From positions 1 to 23,052 of the IMG/VR virus record IMGVR_UViG_3300046314_000359: 23,052 nt of DNA, one strand, 5' to 3'. The translations under genes were made by a program, and so were the position numbers. Positions 13,508-20,840 of this stretch are shown here, in pieces. Under the pieces are notes generated by a model that saw only the letters and a list, made by a program, of their open reading frames with translations, was not told where the DNA came from and did not search any database. This stretch comes from a virus. The stretch's first letter is position 1. Each line of letters starts with the position of its first letter.

Positions 13508-13919
13508 AAAAAACTGCTGATACTGAACTTACAACATCATAATCATAACGTGATAAACTATCCAAAATCGCCACAGGTTGACCGATAATGTTTGCAACCA
13601 TTCTCAATTGAAGATTCAACGGATCTTTAGCTACATCCAATCCTTTTGCTAAATTAGCCAATGTTGTAGGCTTAATTCGTGTTGCAAAAGTAATTTCTGA
13701 AATAAAAATCCCTCCATCATCATTCTTAATAGGTGATTTAAGTTTTAAAGTTGGTACTTGACCATCATCAAAAGTCAAAAATCCATCGACAATTGCATCT
13801 AAAATATCAGGATATGTATTTTCTAACATATCTTTTGAAACTGGTTTTTTAATCCAATTATTTACAAATACTTCTAAATCATTCAATGCAACTTCCTTGT
13901 TCACAATTACTGTTTTCAT
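13503..13919 (-). CDS. Tail-assembly chaperone, main product (G-type)
   Basis: 138 aa, acidic and helical, starting MKTVIVNKEVALNDLEVFV and containing TRIKPTTLANLAKGLDVAKDPL, a pattern usual in tail-assembly chaperones. It follows the tail tube gene, as in lambda and Mu. It binds or coats the tape measure during tail assembly and is not normally in the virion. It ends with A-V-F-S-stop on a run of six T, where ribosomes could shift into the frame at 13507-13337 to make a longer product of about 193-194 aa. Confidence 0.75.
   Translation of the reverse strand: MKTVIVNKEVALNDLEVFVNNWIKKPVSKDMLENTYPDILDAIVDGFLTFDDGQVPTLKLKSPIKNDDGGIFISEITFATRIKPTTLANLAKGLDVAKDPLNLQLRMVANIIGQPVAILDSLSRYDYDVVSSVSAVFS
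13507..13514 (-). promoter_or_regulatory. Probable slippery site for programmed frameshift
   Basis: Minus strand reads GTTTTTTC: six T spanning the codons GTT TTT TCG, two codons before the stop TAA. A Phe-tRNA can slip on the T-run. A shift of -2 (or +1) joins the two frames; a -1 shift meets a TAG five codons later. The distance and T-run fit recoding. Confidence 0.6.
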
Positions 13920-13944
13920 ATTTTGGTTTTTTAGTTATTTATTA

Positions 13945-14355
13945 TTATGAAATTTTTGCTAAAATTCCACCGCCAACAACTTTTAAAGTCATTGTACCCG
14001 CATTTGAATCTCCTTGTAAGTCTCCAACAGGCATTCCATTTCCTGTGTAAATTCCTCCTGAAAGGAAAGAAAATGTCCATGTACCTGTAATCGGACTTTC
14101 TGTAATTTGATTCAGCGTAGTCATTTGATCGTCTGAAATTTGGTCAAATGCAATAGGACCTTCTACCGACCATCTTGTGCGATTCTTTTGAATCATCAAT
14201 TGACCATTAGATGTTATTTGATTTGCATCATCATTATTTCTAATACCACCTTTATCGATTGTGAAACTTTCATTAGCTTTAGGAAAGTAGCTAAAACGCC
14301 CTAATACATGCTGACAAGTAATCTCAACACAATCCCCAAAAACAAAATTTGCCAT
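13945..14355 (-). CDS. Tail tube protein
   Basis: 136 aa, beta-rich. The gene follows the sheath gene and precedes the chaperone, the standard place for the tube protein in contractile-tail phages (Mu gpM-like). Segments such as TSNGQLMIQKNRTRWSVEGPI and GTWTFSFLSGGIYTGNGMPVGDLQGDSNAGTMTLKV look like the repeated strands of a Hcp-like tube fold. Rings of this protein form the inner tube through which DNA passes. The family match itself is by position and fold look, not a clear motif. Confidence 0.75.
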   Translation of the reverse strand: MANFVFGDCVEITCQHVLGRFSYFPKANESFTIDKGGIRNNDDANQITSNGQLMIQKNRTRWSVEGPIAFDQISDDQMTTLNQITESPITGTWTFSFLSGGIYTGNGMPVGDLQGDSNAGTMTLKVVGGGILAKIS

Positions 14356-14372
14356 ATCTTCTTATTTTAAAA

Positions 14373-15890
14373 TTAAAATCCTGCGCTTGCAGTTGTACTT
14401 TCGATTCTTGCAATTCCGGTACGCTTGTACTTGAATGCGGTTTCAAATCGGTTTGGGTTTGAAGTTGAAATAGAAACTACCAAACTTGATTTTGAGAACT
14501 CAGGGTCGTTTATCAATGCTTTTTTAGCAGCATTATCAAACATATCAAAAAGAATAGCTTTCCATTCTCTTGGTTTAATACATCCATCCACTTCTACAAC
14601 TTGATTGTCCGCAATCAATGTCTTATCCTTCAAGAAAGTAGCTTCCAAAGTTCTTAAAGAATCAGACATATTGAAGTCGATATTTAAGTTTCTTGGATAA
14701 GCATATTGTAGTGGCAATTCTCCATCAGGATGATAAGTAGTAACCAAGTCTTGAACTTGATATGCTCCATTAACTAACATTACTGTAGAACAACCTTTCT
14801 TAACTAAATAATCACGGTTATTGTAGTCTCTCATATCCCCAATGTTTCCATCAGAAGGGATTGGCATATCTGGATAAGATAAAGCATTCACATCTAAGTT
14901 TGGATTGTTTTGAAAAATAACAGCTCCTAAACTAACCACGTTGGCCGCAGCTTCAAATGTAAATCCTTTTGAATTTGGAGCCACACAAATAGCGTTTGTA
15001 ACTTGATTAATTCTAGCAGAATCATTTGTAATTGCAGCTAAAACTGTTTTATCTCCTGATACATTTCCGATATAAGATACGAATGGTTTGAAAATCAATC
15101 CTGAATATCTTCCCGTTGGATTAATCTCAGAAGGAATCCCATTAAAGGCTTCTAATTCATCCAATTGATCTGCATAAGGATTTATTACAGAAGTATACCA
15201 ATCGTCTCCAAATTGATCTAAAGAAGCGGCTAAACTTACAACTCCTGCTCCATTTGTAGAAGCAGTTTGTGAATAGCTTACGCCTGCAGCATTTAAACCA
15301 AAATCAATTGCAATATTTAATTCTGCACTAGTGATTCCTTTCCATTTTGAAGTAATAGTAACTACCCCAACAGCAGAACTTGCTGTACAAGGTGCACCCA
15401 AAACGCCATTGATTGCATCTCTTAATTTTCCTGCAATTATAGTAGGTGTATCTCCCACAGCTACAGAATAAGAATAGGTTTGAAAATCTAATGAAGTTCT
15501 ACCATTTACAACCACCGTATGAGTAGCATTTGCTGTAGCAGTTCCTGTAACTGTCCAAGCTCTTGTTGTAGCAGTAGCCCCTACATCTGTAATTTGAGGA
15601 AAAATAATAGTTGGTATTCCGCCAACACCATCACCTGATTTAGGACGTAAAATCCTCATTATTGAGTGAATTGGAGAACCATATCCAAATAATGTAGCGG
15701 CTTCTGACGCGCTTGTAACTTCTACCTTTGTAGTAGTCAAACCTGCTTGATTCGCAGTATTTGCTTCACCAAAAACTGCAATAATTTGTGGCAAATTCTG
15801 GGTATCGTTATTGGAAAAATACTTCTTGATATTATATCCACTAACTCTTGAAATTCTATCAAGACCAACAGCCGTTGAAATTGTAGCCAT
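14373..15890 (-). CDS. Tail sheath protein
   Basis: 505 aa, close to Mu gpL (about 495 aa). The N-terminal part contains LPQIIAVFGEANTANQAGL and SEAATLFGYGSPIHSIMRIL; a middle beta-rich insert (about residues 115-205: VVVNGRTSLDFQTYSYSVAVGDTP) follows, then DDWYTSVINPYADQLDELEAF, and a C-terminal domain with NRDYLVKKGCSTVMLVNGAYQVQDLVTTY and FLKDKTLIADNQVVEVDG, which is the conserved sheath core. It makes the phage a contractile-tail type. The protein forms a helical sheath around the tube and contracts on infection. Confidence 0.93.
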   Translation of the reverse strand: MATISTAVGLDRISRVSGYNIKKYFSNNDTQNLPQIIAVFGEANTANQAGLTTTKVEVTSASEAATLFGYGSPIHSIMRILRPKSGDGVGGIPTIIFPQITDVGATATTRAWTVTGTATANATHTVVVNGRTSLDFQTYSYSVAVGDTPTIIAGKLRDAINGVLGAPCTASSAVGVVTITSKWKGITSAELNIAIDFGLNAAGVSYSQTASTNGAGVVSLAASLDQFGDDWYTSVINPYADQLDELEAFNGIPSEINPTGRYSGLIFKPFVSYIGNVSGDKTVLAAITNDSARINQVTNAICVAPNSKGFTFEAAANVVSLGAVIFQNNPNLDVNALSYPDMPIPSDGNIGDMRDYNNRDYLVKKGCSTVMLVNGAYQVQDLVTTYHPDGELPLQYAYPRNLNIDFNMSDSLRTLEATFLKDKTLIADNQVVEVDGCIKPREWKAILFDMFDNAAKKALINDPEFSKSSLVVSISTSNPNRFETAFKYKRTGIARIESTTASAGF

Positions 15891-15902
15891 ATTGTTAATT
15901 TT

Positions 15903-16520
15903 TTAATTGTTAAATTTTAATTGAAATCCTTTGCTAGTATTGTCTAATGTCACTAAAGTATCATTTCCTAATAACGGAATACCCGTCCATAAAGCTTGAT
16001 TCTCTTGTATTCTAACCGTAAATAATATCCTTGCAAAACGAATAAAAGAACCATCATAATTAGAGTGATTTCCAAAATTTGAAAAGTCAATGTCAAATTT
16101 TATAGATTCGACATATTTCCCTCCGATTAATCCTTGTGGCAAACCTAAAGACTGATATTTTGTACTACTAAGTATGTATCGTATCATCCCAACATATTCA
16201 AAAATCTTTCGTCTTGCAGCGATACTTGGTTGCTCTGTTGGAGTACCTGCTCCACCTGCAAAAACGTCAATAATATAAGATGTATGTCCTTGTGAATCTT
16301 TTTGTGTAAATCCTGCATAATCCGAACCATGAAGCATTACCGTAATCATCACATCTTCCGATTTATCATAAGGCTCTTCACGCTCTAAGAAAACCCCAAA
16401 ATCACTCTCAATACCTTGAATGCTTTTTTGATGTGTCAATTCAGTAAGTAGTATTTCTCCAATTCTGTTTTGAACAACTTCAAATCCCTGTGCTGGTATA
16501 ATTTCTGTAATTAAAGCCAT
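15903..16520 (-). CDS. Possible tail terminator / head-tail joining protein
   Basis: 205 aa with mixed alpha/beta character. It begins with a helix (QNRIGEILLTELTHQKS) and then strands ending in VMITVMLHGSDYAGF and SYIIDVFAGG, then a helical RRKIFEYVGMIRYILSS and VRIQENQALWTG. This layout, together with its position between connector-type genes and the sheath, fits a tail terminator or tail completion protein that caps the tail before head joining. No exact family is recognised. Confidence 0.55.
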   Translation of the reverse strand: MALITEIIPAQGFEVVQNRIGEILLTELTHQKSIQGIESDFGVFLEREEPYDKSEDVMITVMLHGSDYAGFTQKDSQGHTSYIIDVFAGGAGTPTEQPSIAARRKIFEYVGMIRYILSSTKYQSLGLPQGLIGGKYVESIKFDIDFSNFGNHSNYDGSFIRFARILFTVRIQENQALWTGIPLLGNDTLVTLDNTSKGFQLKFNN

Positions 16521-16524
16521 TTTT

Positions 16525-16905
16525 CTAAGGTATATAATCGCCTAATATTAAAACTATCATTCCAAGTGTTTCGTCAGGGAAATTTTCTCTTACAATGTAA
16601 TTCTTAACTTCATCTGAACTGTCCTTAAATGAAACCAAATGTCTTAATAAGGCAACTTCTTTTTTTGAATTTCTTACGGGGTAGTTATTAGCCACCAAGA
16701 CTGATTCGTCAATGGTGGCTCTAACATTTTTGGTATTTACTTGATTACCATCTGAATCAAAAGAAATATGGTGTTTTATAGCCCATCCAGTAAAAGTTAT
16801 CGTTAGATTTCTGTCAGGTGTAGTCATTTGAATTTCTTCTCCAAACCCTCCTTGATTCAAAAACCGTTTTGCATCTCTCTTCACTAATTCTAGTAGGCTA
16901 CCCAT
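16525..16905 (-). CDS. Probable head-tail connector (lambda FII-like by position)
   Basis: 126 aa, mostly beta with a basic start (MGSLLELVKRDAKRFLNQGG), then RNLTITFTGWAIKHHISFDSDG and IVRENFPDETLGMIVLILGDY. Lambda gpFII (117 aa) has similar length and occupies the same place after the capsid protein and a short gene. Its ATG immediately follows the stop of the 60-aa gene. Assignment rests on position, size and the beta-rich look. Confidence 0.5.
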   Translation of the reverse strand: MGSLLELVKRDAKRFLNQGGFGEEIQMTTPDRNLTITFTGWAIKHHISFDSDGNQVNTKNVRATIDESVLVANNYPVRNSKKEVALLRHLVSFKDSSDEVKNYIVRENFPDETLGMIVLILGDYIP

Positions 16906-17088
16906 TTACTTTTTCTTTTTTGGTTTATCTACCAATTCCTCTTCTTCGGCAACTAATTCAATGAATCCTGCTTCTACCAATTCCTCCGCAGGACTTGTTA
17001 ATTGGGATTCATCTATAATTTCGTTACTCGATGCAATCACATTATTTTTCAAACAATGTGCTATCACTAATATTTTATACCTTGCCAT
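16906..17088 (-). CDS. 60-aa small protein next to the capsid gene
   Basis: Starts MARYKILVIAHCLKNNVIAS, then an acidic helical part (EELVEAGFIELVAEEEEL) and a basic end (DKPKKKK). It lies between the capsid and connector genes, where lambda has FI. Charged ends suggest a DNA- or capsid-binding role. No motif supports a specific function. Confidence 0.55.
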   Translation of the reverse strand: MARYKILVIAHCLKNNVIASSNEIIDESQLTSPAEELVEAGFIELVAEEEELVDKPKKKK

Positions 17089-17092
17089 AAGA

Positions 17093-18166
17093 CTAAGCTA
17101 AAACTTTCATTGTGTAAATCTTATCAATTGAAAAAGGAATTACCAAAGGAGCAGAAGTTAATTCCAAAGTTCTTCTATCGCTATAAGCTCTCAATAAGAA
17201 ATCTTTTTCAACAATACCAGGAACGATTTCAGTAACCCCTCCAACTGTAGACATCACCTCAGCAGGCAATGCTCCAAAAACAGTTTTGCCTTCAAAATCA
17301 GTTGGAATCATCACCACATTTCCTTCATCTAAATAGTAGACAATGTTACCAGAAGCATCTTCATAGAATTCATTATACGTCCAAACATTTACAACAAAAT
17401 CACCAGCAGCTAAACGCCCTTGATAAGCCATTCCTGTCGCCTCTGAAAATATTGGAAAACCTACGTCAATACGCTCAATTCTTCTGAAATCAGCAAGATC
17501 TTTTACTTGTGTAGCGTTCATAAATGCAGTAAAAGCAGTATCTCTCATTACTACATTAACCGAAGCTAAACCACCGCTTCTACCAACTTCTCTCAAAAAC
17601 TTCAAGCCTTTTTGAATATCAGTTATAGGCGTTGCAGTCGCAGAAACACTCCAATAATCCCCTAATGTGTCAACGTTAACAATAGATGCAGCTTTACGTT
17701 TATAATCAATATTATCCCCGTTTTTAATTACAACAATACCGGTTTGAAGAACACTTGCTTGTTGGATTCTGATTGCTCTTGTAATTTCATCTTTATTTGA
17801 CATTACAGCCTCCAAAGCCGTATCGTGCATCAATTTATTGGCAGTTTTATTTCCTGTTGTTCCAAATGCAGCAGTAGTCAAATAAATATCTTCTTTAGAG
17901 TAATCATAATCTTTTTTGTAAAAAGGTGGTAAATACTTTTTCTCAGTAGTTACCGACATCTTCGTTTTATCACCTTCTGCAAAACGCATAACATCCACAG
18001 CAGCTCTAGCAGTACCTCTTTTAACGGTAATATCTACATAAAGCGTAGGAGTTGTTTCGGAAGGAAATAATCCAGAAAATCCTTCTCTAATTGGATTTTT
18101 GTCTGTGAAAGAACCTATAACTTTAGAAGTCAATAGAGAACTATGTTCTTGAATTGAAATAGCCAT
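17093..18166 (-). CDS. Major capsid protein (lambda gpE-like)
   Basis: 357 aa, similar in length to lambda gpE (341). Matches the gpE family in the N-terminal RGTARAAVDVMRFAEGDKTK and LPPFYKKDYDYSKEDIYL, the central TRAIRIQQASVLQTGIVVIK and VNVVMRDTAFTAFMNATQVK segments, and the C-terminal DFVVNVWTYNEFYEDASG and KDFLLRAYSDRRTLELTSAP. These occur in the same order as in lambda-type capsids. It forms the icosahedral shell and is matured with the S49 protease upstream. The decoration gene stops 3 nt before its ATG. Confidence 0.92.
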   Translation of the reverse strand: MAISIQEHSSLLTSKVIGSFTDKNPIREGFSGLFPSETTPTLYVDITVKRGTARAAVDVMRFAEGDKTKMSVTTEKKYLPPFYKKDYDYSKEDIYLTTAAFGTTGNKTANKLMHDTALEAVMSNKDEITRAIRIQQASVLQTGIVVIKNGDNIDYKRKAASIVNVDTLGDYWSVSATATPITDIQKGLKFLREVGRSGGLASVNVVMRDTAFTAFMNATQVKDLADFRRIERIDVGFPIFSEATGMAYQGRLAAGDFVVNVWTYNEFYEDASGNIVYYLDEGNVVMIPTDFEGKTVFGALPAEVMSTVGGVTEIVPGIVEKDFLLRAYSDRRTLELTSAPLVIPFSIDKIYTMKVLA

Positions 18167-18168
18167 AA

Positions 18169-18612
18169 TTAATTATTTGTTTTTGAGATTTCAGTAACAA
18201 TGTTTGGAACGATACCTAAATCAGTTAATATATCTTTTAATGCTTTTGCTCCCACAACCGTGTCTAATGTTACAGTAGCAGGTAATGTCAATAACCCTGC
18301 GTCTACATCTCCACTTATGCAATAATTTACATTTGCAGTTGCTCCATCAGCTAGAACTAATGGCCCGTCTACAAATAATATCCCAATAACATTGGCTAAA
18401 GTAGCACCAGCGATAGCAGGAATAATTGTGTCGGCAAGTGAGGCATGTCTTAATACCAAACTTCCTGAGTTGATTGTCAAAGAACCACCCGTATTGTTTG
18501 AAAAAATAGCAGTTCTATATCTGTTACCAAAAGTAAAGATGTTTTTTCTTGTAATATCTATTGTACTCTGATTTCTAGTAGCGTCTCTTTGTACTGCACT
18601 TACTGTAGCCAT
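18169..18612 (-). CDS. Head decoration protein (lambda gpD-like)
   Basis: 147 aa, longer than lambda gpD (110). The beta-rich core (about residues 30-110, with GSLTINSGSLVLRHASLADT and GILFVDGPLVLADGATANVNYCISGDVDAGLL) fits the gpD-type decoration fold, whose trimers stabilise the capsid. It lies between the protease/scaffold and the capsid gene, as D does between C/Nu3 and E in lambda. The C-terminal about 35 residues (AKALKDILTDLGIVPNIVTE) form an extra helical tail. Confidence 0.8.
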   Translation of the reverse strand: MATVSAVQRDATRNQSTIDITRKNIFTFGNRYRTAIFSNNTGGSLTINSGSLVLRHASLADTIIPAIAGATLANVIGILFVDGPLVLADGATANVNYCISGDVDAGLLTLPATVTLDTVVGAKALKDILTDLGIVPNIVTEISKTNN

Positions 18613-18630
18613 ATCTTTATTTTTTTATGA

Positions 18631-18957
18631 TTAAAAATCAAAAGCCGCTGTGGCTTCTCTTTGATGTTCCGCAATAGATGCATTATCTACTGTTGTGCTT
18701 TCTTTTGTAGCCAATTCTTTTGGGCTATCATTTTTCAAGTTCTCCAACATCCCATTAGATGCTAATTTTGCAAGAAACTTGTGTGATTGTGCAGTTGTGA
18801 TTTCTAAACCACTTTCAATACCTTCTTGAACTGCTGTTGGATCGGCTTTTGAGTATGCCATCCAAGACTCTACTCTGTTTTTTTCTTGTGCCATTCCTTC
18901 ATTCAGAATTTCGGCATAAACAGTAGGATGTTCGCTTTTGAATTCCTGTTTTGTCAT
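18631..18957 (-). CDS. Possible nested scaffold protein (Nu3-like), internal start
   Basis: The C-terminal 108 residues of the protease gene, starting at the internal Met306, look like a separate helical scaffold (MTKQEFKSEHPTVYAEILNE and on). The ATG at 18957-18955 is preceded by an A/T-only stretch encoding the linker SNINSNSNK that resembles the A-rich leaders in this phage. In lambda, gene C carries the nested scaffold Nu3 in the same way. Inference, not shown directly. Confidence 0.5.
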   Translation of the reverse strand: MTKQEFKSEHPTVYAEILNEGMAQEKNRVESWMAYSKADPTAVQEGIESGLEITTAQSHKFLAKLASNGMLENLKNDSPKELATKESTTVDNASIAEHQREATAAFDF

Positions 18958-19872
18958 TTTATTTGAATTTGAATTAATATTTGATTTTGAACTATTATTT
19001 TTCACTTTTTTCTCTGATAAAATCATGGACACAACATCATCAAAACTAGCAATACCATCAATGAATGTTCCAATAGCATCTTTACTGAAAACTGTGTGAC
19101 CATTATCATAACTGCTTCCTGCTAATTGTGGTCTGTTTGATAATACTGTTGATATGAAATTTTCATTAATTGGGTCCAAAAATTCATTAACTAACATATC
19201 GTAATTATCGTTGTTTAAAGCTTCCTCAAATGCTTTGTTTTTAGCTGTAGATTTAGAAGCATATAAAATAACTGTTTTCTCTCCATCTTGGTCTACATTG
19301 CCATGAGGCTTACCACTAAACTTAATCATTGTACCAACACTACCAACTATATTCATCCCATCTTCTGAATATATTCCTGTGCAAGCCGATATAATTCCGT
19401 ATGCTGCTGAACCTGCCATTCCTCCTTTTTCAACTAAAGCATAAACGGGTTTTAGTTGCTTCACTTGATTTATAGCGTCCACCATCAATTGAACGGCTCC
19501 TGTAGCACCACCCCCAGAATCAGTTTTTATCACAAATCCTTTTACTCTGCTGTCATTTGCCATTGAAAGCATCGTATTTGACAACTCTTTTGTTCCAAAT
19601 GAAGACATACCTCCATTTTTAGTAATAGGACCGTTCAAATTTATAACTCCAATACCTTCAAATGAATCTGTATTGTTTAAATCCCATTCATCATTTAGAA
19701 TTCGAGTATCATTTTTGATTTCTAAAAAACTAATTGAATTTAACCTTTTTTCTGGAGCATCTAATACCACTCCATTTTGAATGTTTTTCAATATTGAAGA
19801 TAAATGCATTAATGATACTGCATCTATGCTCCAAGGTTGCCCGTATATTTCTTTCGCTAATGGAAAATTCAT
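18631..19872 (-). CDS. Prohead protease with C-terminal scaffold domain (S49 family, lambda gpC-like)
   Basis: 413 aa. An S49/SppA-like protease domain (about residues 70-285) carries IGVINLNGPI, VIKTDSGGGATGAVQ and the GMAGSAAYG motif with candidate nucleophile Ser155. Lys207 (ILYASKSTA) is a candidate partner base of the Ser-Lys dyad. A low-complexity Ser/Asn linker (about 292-305) leads to a helical scaffold-like domain. The enzyme would cleave scaffold and portal/capsid parts during head maturation. It is the first gene of the head operon, after the leader hairpin. Unusually, no portal or terminase gene lies upstream. Confidence 0.85.
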   Translation of the reverse strand: MNFPLAKEIYGQPWSIDAVSLMHLSSILKNIQNGVVLDAPEKRLNSISFLEIKNDTRILNDEWDLNNTDSFEGIGVINLNGPITKNGGMSSFGTKELSNTMLSMANDSRVKGFVIKTDSGGGATGAVQLMVDAINQVKQLKPVYALVEKGGMAGSAAYGIISACTGIYSEDGMNIVGSVGTMIKFSGKPHGNVDQDGEKTVILYASKSTAKNKAFEEALNNDNYDMLVNEFLDPINENFISTVLSNRPQLAGSSYDNGHTVFSKDAIGTFIDGIASFDDVVSMILSEKKVKNNSSKSNINSNSNKMTKQEFKSEHPTVYAEILNEGMAQEKNRVESWMAYSKADPTAVQEGIESGLEITTAQSHKFLAKLASNGMLENLKNDSPKELATKESTTVDNASIAEHQREATAAFDF

Positions 19873-19896
19873 AATGTGTTTTTTAGGATATAAACA

Positions 19897-19936
19897 AAAA
19901 ATCAGTTACCCGCAATTAAGCAGACAACTGATTTTT
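19897..19936 (-). terminator. Terminator-like hairpin in the leader of the head operon
   Basis: AAAAATCAGTT (19897-19907) pairs with AACTGATTTTT (19926-19936), an 11-bp stem with an 18-nt loop, and six T at the 3' edge on the minus strand. It lies only 24 nt before the protease ATG and downstream of the promoter candidate, so it may attenuate the head genes or end a small RNA. Confidence 0.75.
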
Positions 19937-19983
19937 GATATTTTCAACTCGATGTTTCACAACACTAAGGTTTTAATTCTCTA

Positions 19984-19991
19984 CAAATGTA
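19984..19991 (-). promoter_or_regulatory. Candidate -7 promoter box for the head operon
   Basis: TACATTTG on the minus strand matches TAnnTTTG. No clear TTTG lies at -33, only an A/T-rich stretch. Transcription would start near 19977 and reach the leader hairpin after about 40-80 nt. Confidence 0.5.
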
Positions 19992-20036
19992 TAATTTTTT
20001 TTATTATAAAATGTTTTTTATTTTTTTTTCGATAAA

Positions 20037-20071
20037 AAACCCTACTCTTTGTTATTCACAAGGTAGGGTTT
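20037..20071 (-). terminator. Rho-independent terminator ending the recombination module
   Basis: AAACCCTAC (20037-20045) pairs with GTAGGGTTT (20063-20071). On the minus strand six T follow. It ends the unit that carries the ATPase and exonuclease genes, about 36 nt beyond the last stop codon. Confidence 0.85.
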
Positions 20072-20106
20072 CTAATTAATAGAATAGTCGCTCGCCTGAC
20101 TATCGT

Positions 20107-20475
20107 CTATTTGTTTGTTTTTAAAATCTTGTCAATTATACCTTCAATTGCTTTTGGGTTTATTTCTCTTGCCATCATTGCTTGACAAATAAAACTTTTA
20201 TCTAAGAGATTATTTCTCATTACTAATAAAGCATTCGCTTGTGTTGTTTGATAAAAAGCAGTTGTACCTTCTTCTGATGCTTCAAAAATATCATTATATT
20301 TTCTAGTTTCTTTATCCAAAGGACCATATAATGCTTTCAACTGAGACTTTAACTTTTTGTTTTTTGGTTCTGGATTATTAATTTCTAAATCATCCATAAG
20401 TTCAATAGCTCTTTGTAGTATTACTCTAAGTTCTATTTGGTCAAACCCGATTTGCTGTTCTTTGGTTAATTTCAT
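20107..20475 (-). CDS. 122-aa helical protein of unknown function
   Basis: Largely helical, starting MKLTKEQQIGFDQIELRVIL, with a charged centre (NPEPKNKKLKSQLKAL) and a C-terminal helix (EGIIDKILKTNK). No motif is recognised. Its ATG overlaps the stop of the 120-aa gene by one base (TAATG), and it is the last gene before the terminator. As part of the recombination unit it may be a DNA-metabolism accessory or regulatory protein. Confidence 0.65.
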   Translation of the reverse strand: MKLTKEQQIGFDQIELRVILQRAIELMDDLEINNPEPKNKKLKSQLKALYGPLDKETRKYNDIFEASEEGTTAFYQTTQANALLVMRNNLLDKSFICQAMMAREINPKAIEGIIDKILKTNK

Positions 20476-20837
20476 TAATCAAACATATTTAAAGTTCCTT
20501 TTGTTCTTGCATTATTCTGTTGACGTACTTTAAACTCTTTTGAAATCCATGTACGAATTAAACATCCCTTACTTTCTGGAGTAATTGAATTAATCGCTCC
20601 TTGTCTAAAAATTAATCCTTCCTTAGCTAAATTATTAAAAACGGATCCAAATACATTTACTTGTTGTGGCATTTCGTGATTTTCTAAAAACGCTTTCTTA
20701 AAATCATTAGCACTAAATACTCTAAACTGAACCTTTACCCAATATACAGCAAAGTCAAAGATAATGCAATAATCATTTTTATTTGCCATACCTACACGAA
20801 GTAATGCTTCTTCTTTTGTTTCTTGATAGTTTTCCAT
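20475..20837 (-). CDS. 120-aa protein, possible winged-helix fold
   Basis: The central part (FSANDFKKAFLENHEMPQQV then FGSVFNNLAKEGLIFRQGAI) has the helix-turn-helix/wing rhythm of small phage winged-helix proteins, followed by a basic KGCLIRTWISKEFKVRQQ. It lies 3 nt after the exonuclease gene and overlaps the next gene by one base, so it is co-transcribed with the recombination genes. A role in replication or recombination is plausible, but no specific family is recognised. Confidence 0.6.
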   Translation of the reverse strand: MENYQETKEEALLRVGMANKNDYCIIFDFAVYWVKVQFRVFSANDFKKAFLENHEMPQQVNVFGSVFNNLAKEGLIFRQGAINSITPESKGCLIRTWISKEFKVRQQNNARTKGTLNMFD

Positions 20838-20840
20838 TGT

